Origin: Ornithinimicrobium sufpigmenti
Lineage (GTDB): Bacteria; Actinomycetota; Actinomycetes; Actinomycetales; Dermatophilaceae
Reading direction: 5' to 3'
Assembly: GCF_004322775.1 (NCBI RefSeq)
Contig: NZ_CP036403.1
Location: 1,674,001-1,738,000, forward strand
DNA length: 64,000 nucleotides
Position 1 is the stretch's first letter. Each line of letters starts with the position of its first letter. The notes beneath the pieces are model-generated. The model was not told where the DNA came from and searched no databases. It saw only the letters and a list, made by a program, of their open reading frames with translations. Shown piece after piece: positions 16,602-24,796 of this stretch. The position numbers were made by a program, and so were the translations under genes.

Positions 16602-17021
16602 ATGAAACGTCCTCACTTCTTCACTCTTGCCGCAGCAGCCCTCTTGGTCAATGGCATTCTGCTACCAGTGCCCGCTGTCGGTGTCGAGACGACGGCCCAA
16701 GAGGCGGCCTCCTACGAGATGATGGCGGTTCCCCCCCCGCCTGCGCCGGGGAACTGTGGGGCGCCTTACACCCTCAAGACCTCGGGAGCCGAGGCACAGG
16801 TCCGAGAGTGCCGTAAGAGGAGCGGTGACATCCGCGTCGACGGCAATGTCATGGACACCGACAACGACGGTCAGTGCGCCCAGGTGTACGCGACCTACAA
16901 CGTCTCTACGGCGACTGACTACAGCCCGCGCGCCTGTCCGAAGGGAACGCGCATCTACTTCACGTTCCCTTGGCGAGCTGGCTCGGACGCGTTCATTTAT
17001 CTGCGTGAGTTCGACGTCTGA
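16602..17021 (+). CDS. Small secreted Cys-containing protein, possible exported peptide
   Basis: About 139 residues from ATG 16602. The N-terminus is a signal peptide (MKRPHFFTLAAAALLVNGILL, likely cut after PAVGVE or nearby). The mature part has a Pro-rich segment (VPPPPAPG), four Cys (GNCG, VRECRK, GQCAQ, RACPKG) and a beta-rich C-terminus ending FIYLREFDV. It may be a disulfide-bonded secreted protein. The downstream ABC ATPase gene overlaps its 3' end, suggesting one operon in which the transporter exports or protects against this product. It does not show the lactococcin-972 motif. No family is recognised. Confidence 0.65.
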   Translation: MKRPHFFTLAAAALLVNGILLPVPAVGVETTAQEAASYEMMAVPPPPAPGNCGAPYTLKTSGAEAQVRECRKRSGDIRVDGNVMDTDNDGQCAQVYATYNVSTATDYSPRACPKGTRIYFTFPWRAGSDAFIYLREFDV

Positions 17022-17718
17022 GTTGCATGATTCCCAACAGCGGTCGGCAGGGGTCCATTGTCGGGGGGTGTCCAAGGCCTTTCGACACCGGCCCGTGCTG
17101 ACCGGCATCTCCTTCTCAGTCGAGCCCGGGGAGGTGGTTGCCGTTACCGGCGCCAGTGGTTCGGGCAAGTCGACCCTCCTGCTCGTCTTGGCCGGGTTGC
17201 TGGTCCCGGACGGCGGGGAGGTCACCATTGACGGCACCGACATCTGGGGTCTCGGCGCGGACGAGCGCACTTCCTTCCGACTGGGCCACATCGGGCTGGT
17301 CTTTCAGTTCGGACAGCTCGTCGGCGAGTTGACGACGCTGGACAACATCCGACTTCCCCTCTTGCTCAGCGGCCGGGATCGGAGCCAGGCCACAGTCGCA
17401 GCCCAGGCACTGATCGAAGAACTCGGTATCGCGGAGGTGGCGGGGCACTATCCGCACCAGCTTTCGGGAGGACAAGAACAGCGAGCAGCTATCGCCAGGG
17501 CGCTGGTGCTGAACCCCTCGGTGGTCCTGGCCGACGAGCCCACCGGCGCCCTGGACTCCACAGCCTCCCAGGCCGTGCTAGGTCTGCTGTTGGATGCGGC
17601 CCGAGCGCGAGGCGCAGCGGTCGTCCTGGTCACCCACGACGACCGCGTTGCCAACACTGCGGACCGTCAGGTGCACCTGCTCGACGGGCGGCTCGTTCCG
17701 GTCGGCGGACGAAAATGA
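17005..17718 (+). CDS. ABC transporter ATP-binding protein (MacB/LolD-like)
   Basis: About 237 residues from GTG 17005, overlapping the preceding gene by 17 bases. TTG 17023 is an alternative start. It has complete ABC motifs: Walker A GASGSGKS (49-56), Q-loop in GLVFQFGQL, signature LSGGQEQR, Walker B VVLADEPTG, and H-loop VTHDD. Sequence type is that of ATPases paired with FtsX-like permeases. It forms a pair with the permease gene, whose start overlaps this stop, and drives export or extraction of a substrate from the membrane. Confidence 0.93.
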   Translation: MSSTSELHDSQQRSAGVHCRGVSKAFRHRPVLTGISFSVEPGEVVAVTGASGSGKSTLLLVLAGLLVPDGGEVTIDGTDIWGLGADERTSFRLGHIGLVFQFGQLVGELTTLDNIRLPLLLSGRDRSQATVAAQALIEELGIAEVAGHYPHQLSGGQEQRAAIARALVLNPSVVLADEPTGALDSTASQAVLGLLLDAARARGAAVVLVTHDDRVANTADRQVHLLDGRLVPVGGRK

Positions 17719-20000
17719 CTGGCTGGCTGTTAACGCGATTGTGGCGGGGGTCCGGGCCGTGGCAGTGGGTGCTGGCTGGCATGCTCGTGTCGACGGTGGC
17801 GCTTGCGACCTTGGTCGTCCTCTTCCTTGCGAGCATCCCGGTGGCCCTGGACCGGCAAGAGAACCGTCTCGCCTGGACCCAGGCCGCGGACTGGACCCAA
17901 CAGGCAGATCCGCAGCACAACTTGGACTACGTCTTCGTGCACTCCGTGCGGGACCGGGTAGGAGGGGAGGACGTAGTCGTCGTCAACACGGCCGTCCACG
18001 GTGCGGGCATACCTCCTCCGCCGGGCGTGGACGCTTTCCCTGCTCCCGGTGAGGTCGTGCTGTCGCCCGCGCTGCAGGGTTTGTTGCGGGAGCAAGACGA
18101 CCTGGGACGCTACGGCCGCAGTGGCGGGACGCTCGGGCCCGAGGCGCTGGCGGGCCCCACCGCCCTGATGGCTGTCCGTGGCACAGAGACCGGTCAGCTT
18201 TCGCCCGTGGCTGTTCCGGTGCTCAGCCTGGCGGTGTCGCGTGCTTCGACTCTGGATGATCCCGTGCTGGCACTGCTGTTGGCGCTGGCCGGCGTGGCGA
18301 TGCTGGCGCCGCCCCTGCTGCTGGCCTACGTGTCCACCAGGGCTGCGAGCCGGACTCGAAAACGCCAGGCAGCCGCGTTGGTCATCGCAGGAGCATCTCG
18401 ACGTCTACTGACCCGAGTGGTTGCCATCGAAGCTGCCGTTGGTGCGCTGGTGGGCACACTCTTGGGTTTCGGCGTACTCCTGCTCCTGCGAGGGGCGTTG
18501 GCACCCCTTGTCGTCGAGCCGCCCGCGCCCTTCGCCTCCGATCTCAGGCCTCCCTGGGCGGTGGCCGTGCTCACGGTACTCGTCCTTCCGGTGAGCGTTG
18601 CGTTCATCGCCGTGCGCACAGCGCGGCGCACCGTCCGAGACCCGCTGGGGGCAACGGTCACCGCCCGCGAGGACGGAGGTACCTGGCGCTGGGCAGCACT
18701 GGGAGTGCTCTCCCTGCTCGTCGGCGTCGTAGCGGGCCTGTCAGGTGTGCTGTCAAGAAGCCAGGCCGTCGTAGCGGCGATGGTGACCGGCGCCGTGGCC
18801 CTGCTGCTGATAGGCCCTGCTGTGTGCCGCGTGATCGGCGCCGCCCTACTCAAGTCCTCGCGAGGATCGGTGGTGCTCGCGGGCGGGTCCTTGACAGCCG
18901 CCCCCCGGGCGGCAGCGAGAATGGTCTCGACCGCTGTGCTGGCCGTGTTCGTGGCAGCGACGTTCGTGATTGCCTTCCCGACGGCTGTCGAGGCGTCGTA
19001 CCGCGACCAACCGGTGGTCGAGCAGTCGACCGGGGTAGTCGCGGTACGGCTGCCCGCTGCCCCGCCTGCGAAAGTAGAGCAGTTCGCACACCAAATCACC
19101 GGTCTGCCTGGTGTCGAGGCCGTGGCGACGGTGCTGACCGGGGAGGTGCAAACGGGCAAATCCGCGCTAACTGTGTGGATCGGCGACTGCCAGGCGATCG
19201 TCGATGCCGCGGGCATGGATCCCTCGTCCTGCTCCGGCGGGCACGCGGTCAGCCAGACGTCATTGGCGGAGTCAGAGCTGGCCGGCGCGAGTGAACTGGC
19301 GATCACCGGCCTGCAACCTCGAGAGGTAGCGGCTTTCACCGACGCCCCAGACTTCGATGCACCCTCCTCCCTGGTCCTCCCGCAACACCGTGCGGTCACC
19401 TTGCGGACATCTCCCGCAGCCATCGACCGACCGCAGATCATCGTGGACGCAGCAGTTTCCGGCTTAGATTCCTCGGCCTTCCGGCCGACGCTCGTCAACG
19501 TCAGGGTGAACGCATCCGATGTGGTGGAGGAAGTCAGCGAACTAGCACTTGCCGCGGATCCCACCGCGGAAGTGGCCACACGGGAGAGTTCGCAACAGGG
19601 CTTCGATGGTGGACTGAGACGTTATTATTTACTGATGAGCTGGGGGGCTGCGCTCACTCTGCTCACGGCCGCGGCCTCCGTGTTCACCGGCGCTGTCTCG
19701 GGCCACCTGGAGCGCGCTCGCACGACATCGGTCCTGTGGGCCGCCGGTGCGCGCGTGGTCACTCTGCGCCGAGCATCTCTGCTGGCCATTCTGACCCCAC
19801 TCGCCTCGTTGTCCACCCTGGCCTTGCTGCTCGGGGTGCTGAGCGCCCTGCTGATCATCCCGGGTGCGGCCCCTGCCTGGGTGGCCCTCGGAGGGTTGTG
19901 GCCGGTACTCCTTGGTCTGGGATTGACTAGCGTGGCTGCCGCGGCAGCCAGTTGGCTGGTCGGCGCCACTTCAACCACGACGCAGATCCGCCACGAGTAA
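17715..20000 (+). CDS. FtsX-like ABC transporter permease
   Basis: 761 residues. One transmembrane helix at the N-terminus, a ~130-residue extracytoplasmic segment, a group of helices (residues ~180-390), a second large extracytoplasmic domain (~430-640, with three Cys), and a final three-helix bundle of the FtsX type. The layout matches duplicated FtsX-type permeases of macrolide or bacteriocin export and stress systems. ATG overlaps the ATPase stop (ATGA). It lacks recognisable sequence repeats with the second permease at 47.5 kb, so the two are separate systems. Confidence 0.85.
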   Translation: MTGWLLTRLWRGSGPWQWVLAGMLVSTVALATLVVLFLASIPVALDRQENRLAWTQAADWTQQADPQHNLDYVFVHSVRDRVGGEDVVVVNTAVHGAGIPPPPGVDAFPAPGEVVLSPALQGLLREQDDLGRYGRSGGTLGPEALAGPTALMAVRGTETGQLSPVAVPVLSLAVSRASTLDDPVLALLLALAGVAMLAPPLLLAYVSTRAASRTRKRQAAALVIAGASRRLLTRVVAIEAAVGALVGTLLGFGVLLLLRGALAPLVVEPPAPFASDLRPPWAVAVLTVLVLPVSVAFIAVRTARRTVRDPLGATVTAREDGGTWRWAALGVLSLLVGVVAGLSGVLSRSQAVVAAMVTGAVALLLIGPAVCRVIGAALLKSSRGSVVLAGGSLTAAPRAAARMVSTAVLAVFVAATFVIAFPTAVEASYRDQPVVEQSTGVVAVRLPAAPPAKVEQFAHQITGLPGVEAVATVLTGEVQTGKSALTVWIGDCQAIVDAAGMDPSSCSGGHAVSQTSLAESELAGASELAITGLQPREVAAFTDAPDFDAPSSLVLPQHRAVTLRTSPAAIDRPQIIVDAAVSGLDSSAFRPTLVNVRVNASDVVEEVSELALAADPTAEVATRESSQQGFDGGLRRYYLLMSWGAALTLLTAAASVFTGAVSGHLERARTTSVLWAAGARVVTLRRASLLAILTPLASLSTLALLLGVLSALLIIPGAAPAWVALGGLWPVLLGLGLTSVAAAAASWLVGATSTTTQIRHE

Positions 20001-20020
20001 ACGGCCCCCGGCCGTCCCCT
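20001..20020 (+). terminator. Hairpin terminator after the ABC operon
   Basis: ACGGCC / GGCCGT, a 6-bp perfect stem with a CCC loop, directly after the permease stop and followed by CCCCTT. It has no long T-run, as is common in high-GC actinobacteria. Confidence 0.5.
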
Positions 20021-20127
20021 TGACGCGCTGTGAGAGCCGCAGCCTGGTGAGCGAACCCGACCTGATCAGATTTGCACTTACATCTGTAGGGTGGCACACT
20101 TGCAAGCGCAACAGAAGGGAGAGTTCC

Positions 20128-20550
20128 ATGGTTGCAACGCTCCAGCGCACCGACCAGATCGTGGCGCAGCCGGAGGTGACCCACCAGGCGAAGGCTGCCC
20201 TCGACCTGAGCCCTAAGAGCAGCTCACCCCTCCAGCCCACCAAGATCGGTGACGAGCTGCGCACTGTCCTTGAGCGTGTGGTCCAGAGCTTGGCCGAAGG
20301 GCACGCCGTGACGGTGTCAACGATCCCTGAGGTGCTCACCTCCACGATGGCAGCGGAGATCATCGGGATCTCGCGCCCCACACTGATGCGTCACGCGCAC
20401 GCAGGAGAGATCCCGAGCCACAAGGTCGGAACCCACACACGGTTTCGGCGTGAGGACGTCCACCGCTTCAAGCGAGAGAAGCTGCAGCGGCAGCGGCAGG
20501 CGATGACCGATTTGCTTGCCCTTGAGGACGAGCTCGGCATCACAGACTGA
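20128..20550 (+). CDS. Excisionase-type HTH antitoxin of a PIN toxin pair
   Basis: About 140 residues from ATG 20128, preceded by AGAAGGGAGAG. The C-terminal half is a MerR/excisionase-like winged HTH: LTSTMAAEIIGISRPTLMRHAHAGEIPSHKVGTHTRFRREDVHRF, as in DNA-binding antitoxins that recognise their own promoter. The following gene is a PIN-domain protein, and the spacing of ~20 bases contains a strong hairpin. Role inferred: DNA-binding antitoxin and autorepressor. The open frame extends upstream, but the extension is unlike protein. Confidence 0.82.
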   Translation: MVATLQRTDQIVAQPEVTHQAKAALDLSPKSSSPLQPTKIGDELRTVLERVVQSLAEGHAVTVSTIPEVLTSTMAAEIIGISRPTLMRHAHAGEIPSHKVGTHTRFRREDVHRFKREKLQRQRQAMTDLLALEDELGITD

Positions 20551-20558
20551 CTCGGTCA

Positions 20559-20587
20559 GCCACGGGGCCTATGGTTGGCCCCGTGGC
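20559..20587 (+). promoter_or_regulatory. Hairpin around the toxin start codon
   Basis: GCCACGGGGCC (20559-20569) and GGCCCCGTGGC (20577-20587) form a perfect 11-bp stem. The 7-base loop TATGGTT contains the ATG (20571-20573) of the PIN toxin. It could hold down toxin translation or terminate some transcripts after the antitoxin. Confidence 0.7.
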
Positions 20588-21173
20588 TTACCGGGTACTA
20601 GTGGATGCTTGCGCGCTTGCTCCCAAGACACTTAGGGACTGGCTGCTTCAGCTCCGCCTGCACGGGAACGCGGACTTGTTCTCGCTGCACTACACCGAAG
20701 ACACCCTCGCCGAAACGATCCATACGGTCCGGCGAATGTACCCTGACCTCCCCGGCGTCGACGTCACCAAGATTCGCGACAAGATTGTCAACATTATGGA
20801 CGACAGAATCGATGACTACGGGCACGGCCAAGAGGAAACCACCATTAAAGACCCGTTCGACAGGCATGTCCATGCTGCTGCAACGGACGGCCAGGTTGAC
20901 ATCCTGGTAACAGCAGACACCGGCTTCCTCCAGCTCGACGAGGTCATCAGTGATCGGTTCCAGTACGAGATCTACCATCCCGATGACCTCTTTCTCCTCG
21001 TCGACGATGCGGATCCCACGCTGGTTCAGGTCGTGCTGCAGGCACAGATCGCACATCGCACGAAGGTCGGCACACCGGACTACGATTTCGCTGGAGCCCT
21101 CCGCAAGTCCAACTGTCCACAGTTCGCGGACCGCATCACGCGTAGGCTTCAGCAACTGGCTCTCATCCGCTAG
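20571..21173 (+). CDS. PIN-domain toxin (ribonuclease)
   Basis: 200 residues (196 from GTG 20583). It begins with the PIN motif YRVLVDACALAPKTLRDWL, where the first Asp is catalytic. DTLAETIHTV supplies the Glu, and KDPFDRHVHAAATDGQVDILVTADTGFL supplies the Asp residues of the active site. These toxins cut RNA. The C-terminal ~60 residues (LVDDADPTLVQVVLQAQIAH onward) are typical of longer PIN proteins paired with excisionase-type antitoxins. The start codon sits in the loop of a strong hairpin, so toxin output is probably limited at translation. Confidence 0.85.
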   Translation: MVGPVAYRVLVDACALAPKTLRDWLLQLRLHGNADLFSLHYTEDTLAETIHTVRRMYPDLPGVDVTKIRDKIVNIMDDRIDDYGHGQEETTIKDPFDRHVHAAATDGQVDILVTADTGFLQLDEVISDRFQYEIYHPDDLFLLVDDADPTLVQVVLQAQIAHRTKVGTPDYDFAGALRKSNCPQFADRITRRLQQLALIR

Positions 21174-21425
21174 TTGTACGTGGCTTTAACGGGCTCTCCG
21201 GGCTCTCGCCGTAGCGAAGTTTGGTTACGGACAGTCGAACATCGGTCACGAGTCGTTTGCCTCCTCCTGGTCAACCGGAGCGCGGTGCTGGCACGGACAC
21301 GAGTCGTAAGTGCGCCCAGGGTGCTGAGCATCGTCACACTCCTGCGGCCCGTGACCTGGGTTGTTTTTGCATCCGTCGCAGACTGGCATCCTGGGCGCCT
21401 CCTCGTCCCTCTCGCGGTGGTTGGA

Positions 21426-21845
21426 TCAGTTGGCGGGACGCCCGCGGGGGACGTCGCCGGCCTCGGCCGGCGGCCATGGCTGGCCGTCGTTGTGCTTGTC
21501 CTGGAGATCCTGGACCAGACGGGCCAGGGCGTCGGCCACGAGCTCTGAGACGTTGCGGTACCCGTGCACGGCCACGGGTACGTGCCGGATCGCTGCGCGG
21601 GCCTGAGCCGCAGTGTCCGCAGGTACGTAAGCGGTAATCTTCTGCCGATCGGTGGTCGTCTTGACGCTGGTCCGGGGCCTGACCGGAGCCGGTGTGACCG
21701 CTGGTGCTGTGTCGTGTGCAGGTCGCGGGGCTGCCGGGTGAACGGCGCTGAGGGTTGAGCGGCGTGGCTGGACGACCTGCGCAAGGGGCGACCCTGACCA
21801 CGCACCTTCCAACGCGCCGAGACGCGAGTCGCGATCCCGACGCAC
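21426..21845 (-). CDS. ParB-like centromere-binding protein, C-terminal type
   Basis: 139 residues. The last ~75 (KTTTDRQKITAYVPADTAAQ, then RNVSELVADALARLVQDLQD, then HNDGQPWPPAEAG and RGRPAN) match the ribbon-helix-helix dimerisation domain of small actinobacterial ParB proteins, whose hallmark is the NGGQPWP-like and RGRP ends. The N-terminal part is Pro/Ala-rich linker, and the start is uncertain. No ParA partner lies next to it. It may be a leftover from an integrated plasmid. The 250 bases on its left (21174-21425) hold nothing recognisable. Confidence 0.65.
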   Translation of the reverse strand: MRRDRDSRLGALEGAWSGSPLAQVVQPRRSTLSAVHPAAPRPAHDTAPAVTPAPVRPRTSVKTTTDRQKITAYVPADTAAQARAAIRHVPVAVHGYRNVSELVADALARLVQDLQDKHNDGQPWPPAEAGDVPRGRPAN

Positions 21846-21872
21846 TCATCTGCCGCGTGGAGGACGGCTACG

Positions 21873-21903
21873 CTCGTCCGACTTTGCCGCGGGTCGCGCG
21901 AGC
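21873..21903 (+). repeat. Cassette-type intergenic repeat, copy 14
   Basis: CGTCCGACTTTGCCGCGGGT then CGCGCGAGCC, close to the consensus. GCTCG and CGAGC arms flank it. A second partial motif (CACTCATCTGCCGCGTGG) lies at 21843-21860. Confidence 0.7.
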
Positions 21904-21932
21904 CGGCGTAAGATCGCCTACTATCGGGCCCA

Positions 21933-21984
21933 TGTTCCGTTCCTGATGACGCCCCGATCAACCTCCATCTACACGAACGGAACA
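21933..21984. promoter_or_regulatory. 10-bp inverted repeat ahead of a GNAT gene
   Basis: TGTTCCGTTC (21933-21942) and GAACGGAACA (21975-21984) are perfectly complementary across 32 bases, ending 3 bases before ATG 21988. It could be an operator pair or a leader stem-loop. Confidence 0.5.
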
Positions 21985-21987
21985 ATT

Positions 21988-22482
21988 ATGCCCTCTGACC
22001 TCATGACGCTGTCCCTAACCGGGCGCACAACTACCCCCGTCAACATCGAGGCTGTCGAGTTGCGCGCGATCCAGACGTCTGATCGCGACCCCCTCGCCAC
22101 CGCTTACCTCGCGGCATACCCGCCCGGTGTTGCAGCCTCCAACTTGAGCGATGCCCAACAGGAGGTGGACGATACCTTCGCCGGCGAATTCGGGACGCTT
22201 CGGCATGACCTCACCCGGGTCGCCACCCTCCAGGGTCGGCCCGTGGGGGCGATCCTGGTGGTCGAAAAGTCGATATGGGATCCAGAGTTGGATGGGCCCT
22301 TCATCATCGACCTCTTCGTCCATCCCGACGTACAAGGGATGGGCGTCGGTCAAGCCCTGCTCGACGAAGCGGTCCATGCCTGCGCCGCGGCCGGGGACGC
22401 CACCCTTTCACTGCGCTTCGGCGACGGCACTTCGCCGGCAGCCCATGCCCTCTACACCCGAGCAGGGTTCGAGCAGCACTGA
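21988..22482 (+). CDS. GNAT-family N-acetyltransferase
   Basis: About 164 residues from ATG 21988. ATG 21946 is possible but would place the inverted repeat inside the gene. GPFIIDLFVHPDVQGMGVGQALLDEAV is motif A with the QGMGVG loop, and SLRFGDGTSPAAHALYTRAGFEQH is motif B with the conserved Tyr. It ends right after AGF, as many short GNATs do. Substrate unknown. Single gene between repeat copies 14 and 15. Confidence 0.82.
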   Translation: MPSDLMTLSLTGRTTTPVNIEAVELRAIQTSDRDPLATAYLAAYPPGVAASNLSDAQQEVDDTFAGEFGTLRHDLTRVATLQGRPVGAILVVEKSIWDPELDGPFIIDLFVHPDVQGMGVGQALLDEAVHACAAAGDATLSLRFGDGTSPAAHALYTRAGFEQH

Positions 22483-22616
22483 CAGCGACGCCCCTGGGTG
22501 GCATTCCTTCTTGAGCGTCACCAGGATCCTTCCGCGTTCTACGCTCGCTGGCAACGAGGTCCCTACTCTGCGCGGGCATCGGTCCTCTAGTACCCATCGT
22601 GCAAGCGACCCGCACG

Positions 22617-22641
22617 GACGCCCGCTTCTGCCGCGGGCCGC
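22617..22641 (+). repeat. Cassette-type intergenic repeat, copy 15
   Basis: GACGCCCGCTTCTGCCGCGG then GCCGC. GCCCGC/GCGGGC forms a 6-bp stem. It lies between a GNAT gene and the DinB gene. Confidence 0.6.
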
Positions 22642-22675
22642 GATGTTCTGAGGCGCCCTGTGGCAGATTTGGCAC

Positions 22676-23437
22676 ATGAGCGCCAGCGAACCGGAGGTCC
22701 TACGGGACAGGATCTTCAAGAGCAGGAGCCTGCGGGGATCTCGGTTCGTGGGCTGCGACCTGGGCGACGTTGTCGTACGCGGAAGCGATGTCGCCGGAAT
22801 GGAGATCGACTCTCCCTGGCTCCTGGAGGGCGACAGCAGGCTCCTCGTCAACGGTGTCGACGTTGTGCCCTTGGTCGACGCCGAGCTGAACCGGCGCTTC
22901 CCGGGCCGAGAGCTGCGCACGGCCGAAGATCCTGATGGCCTGCGCGCGGCGTGGGCCGCAATCGAACGGACCTGGGTGGCGACCCTCGACCGCGCCAGCG
23001 CGATGCCGGCCGGCGCCATCGACGCCTCCATCGACGGCGAGTGGTCATTGGCCCAGACGCTTCGCCACCTCGTCATGGCAACCGACACCTGGCTCGGTAA
23101 GGCCATTCTCGGGCAAGCGCAGCCTTACCACCCGGCAGGCCTGCCCGACGAGGACAACAACAGCGACGCTTACGCCGACGGCGTCTTCTCCGTCCAGGCG
23201 CCGTCACTCGCGGAGGTTATGGAGGCGCGCGGCGACCGGCAGAGGATGGTCCGCGAGTTCCTTGCCGCCGCGACTGCGGAGATCCTCGCGCAGCCTCGGA
23301 AGAATCCCCACGCACCGGACTACGAGGAGACGGTCCTCTCATGCCTGCGCACCATCCTGGAGGAGGAGTGGGAGCACCACCGCTATGCCGTGCGCGACCT
23401 GGACGTGATCTCCACAGCAAGTTCGGCAGACGAGTAG
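22676..23437 (+). CDS. DinB-like protein with pentapeptide-like N-terminus
   Basis: 253 residues. The first ~50 (IFKSRSLRGSRFVGCDLGDVVVRGSDVAGMEID) resemble a few turns of pentapeptide repeat. The remainder is a four-helix DinB/YfiT-type fold: WAAIERTWVATLDRA, then GEWSLAQTLRHLVMATDTWLG with the first His, and the C-terminal EEEWEHHRYAVRDLD with the second and third His expected to bind metal. This family includes thiol-dependent transferases using mycothiol or bacillithiol, but the substrate is unknown. Single gene between repeat copies 15 and 16. Confidence 0.8.
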   Translation: MSASEPEVLRDRIFKSRSLRGSRFVGCDLGDVVVRGSDVAGMEIDSPWLLEGDSRLLVNGVDVVPLVDAELNRRFPGRELRTAEDPDGLRAAWAAIERTWVATLDRASAMPAGAIDASIDGEWSLAQTLRHLVMATDTWLGKAILGQAQPYHPAGLPDEDNNSDAYADGVFSVQAPSLAEVMEARGDRQRMVREFLAAATAEILAQPRKNPHAPDYEETVLSCLRTILEEEWEHHRYAVRDLDVISTASSADE

Positions 23438-23488
23438 CGCCCCACAATCGCCGAATGCACGCCCTCGCCCCTGATACCTGCGCTGCGG

Positions 23489-23512
23489 CCATCCGGATCT
23501 GCCGCGCCCCGG
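23489..23512 (+). repeat. Cassette-type intergenic repeat, copy 16
   Basis: GCCATCCGGATCTGCCGCGC then CCCG, 52 bases after the DinB gene. Confidence 0.55.
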
Positions 23513-23605
23513 ATCTTGACTGTGGACCGCGGACACTCTCCCCAGCGACGCCGTCGAGGGAATGCGGTGGCGCAGTATCCGCTCCTGTGGGACCTTGGCC
23601 GCGTG

Positions 23606-24511
23606 ATGCACGAGGGGCAGGTTCGGGTGCCGATCCCGGAGCTGTCTCGAGCTATCGCGAGCCAGTTTCCCGATCTGGCCGGTCAGCCCGTCTGGGCCGT
23701 GCCATCGGCTGGAACTGTCGTCGCACCGTTCCGGGTTGGTGACGACTTCGTGGCGCGCCTTCCTCTCGTCCCAGATGCCGGCCAAGTTCACCACGACCGC
23801 ATCCGCCGGGAGGGCCGATACGCGCGCGCTCTGGCCGGCGTTCTGCCGGTCTGCGTTCCCGAGCTGGTCGGGGTGGGCAGGCCCTTCTCCGGGTACGAGG
23901 GGACGTGGTCCGTCTGGACCTGGCTGCCAGGCCGCTCGCTCGACCACGTCCTGCTCGAGGCACCCGGGTCATTCGACTCGGCGGCCCTCGCCGATGACCT
24001 GGCGCAACTGCTCCGCACCATCCGCATGTTGCCCGCCGAGCGGCCAAGATGGAGCGACAACGGTCGTGGTGGCCGGCCGCTCGCCGATTCCGAGTGGGTG
24101 CGCGCCTCAATCCAGCGAAGTGCCCACCTGGTCGACCAGGGCGCTGCCACGCACATCTGGGAGAGCGCACTGGCCGCCGCTCCGCACCAGGGGCACCCCG
24201 TGCCCATCCACGGCGACCCGATGCCCGGGAACCTCCTCCTTCACGGCGACAGGCTCAGCGGCCTGATCGACGTCTCTGAACCGGTGATGGGCGATCCCGC
24301 GGCCGACCTGCAGCCGGCGTGGACTGTCTTCGACGAACCGCAGCGGAGCCGGTTCCACGAAGCAATGGCCGTCGACGAGGACGCACGTCAACGAGGGCGT
24401 GGCTGGGCCTTCGAGATGGCCATCGGTGGCCTGCACTACTACGAGCACTCCAACCCGACCTTCTTCCGGCTGGCCCAACGAACCCTCCGCGCGCTGCTGC
24501 GCTCGGCGTGA
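23606..24511 (+). CDS. APH-type phosphotransferase
   Basis: 301 residues from ATG 23606. It has the kinase fold of aminoglycoside, homoserine and choline kinase relatives: glycine-rich-like SAGTVVAPFRVGDDFVARLP with the likely ATP-binding Lys position changed to Arg, the hinge VWTWLPGRSLDHVL, the catalytic loop HGDPMPGNLL (HGD at 202-204) and the metal-binding IDVSEPVMGDPAADL in place of IDFG. The ending LHYYEHSNPTFFRLAQRTLRALL is typical. It resembles resistance cassettes in type, but no antibiotic substrate can be named. A partial repeat (CACGGAAATGCCGCC) follows at about 24541. Confidence 0.8.
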   Translation: MHEGQVRVPIPELSRAIASQFPDLAGQPVWAVPSAGTVVAPFRVGDDFVARLPLVPDAGQVHHDRIRREGRYARALAGVLPVCVPELVGVGRPFSGYEGTWSVWTWLPGRSLDHVLLEAPGSFDSAALADDLAQLLRTIRMLPAERPRWSDNGRGGRPLADSEWVRASIQRSAHLVDQGAATHIWESALAAAPHQGHPVPIHGDPMPGNLLLHGDRLSGLIDVSEPVMGDPAADLQPAWTVFDEPQRSRFHEAMAVDEDARQRGRGWAFEMAIGGLHYYEHSNPTFFRLAQRTLRALLRSA

Positions 24512-24796
24512 GGCCTGGCTGCAGGAAGGCCAGACAAACGCACGGAAATGCCGCCTTTGGCATGGCTTGGCATACGTGAGCTTGAGCGCGGGTGCGCTCG
24601 GGCACGGATGTCCCTCGGGGGCCCGGTCTAGAAGCTTGTCCGGGGCTCGTCGGCTATGGCGAGTCGCTGACGGGCGCCGGCCGAGGTCGTTAGGACTCTC
24701 GCCAGATGCTGGACCGGCGAGCGGCCGGATGTCCTCGATAGGGTGCGGTACCGGCCGCGGTTCGTCAGGAGCTGGGCCCACGGCAAGGGAGCGACG

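Noticed and set aside
16602..20000. Lactococcin-972-type bacteriocin locus
   Set aside because: The gene order is similar, but the secreted protein is longer, has four Cys and lacks the Gly/Tyr/Trp-rich lactococcin-972 core.
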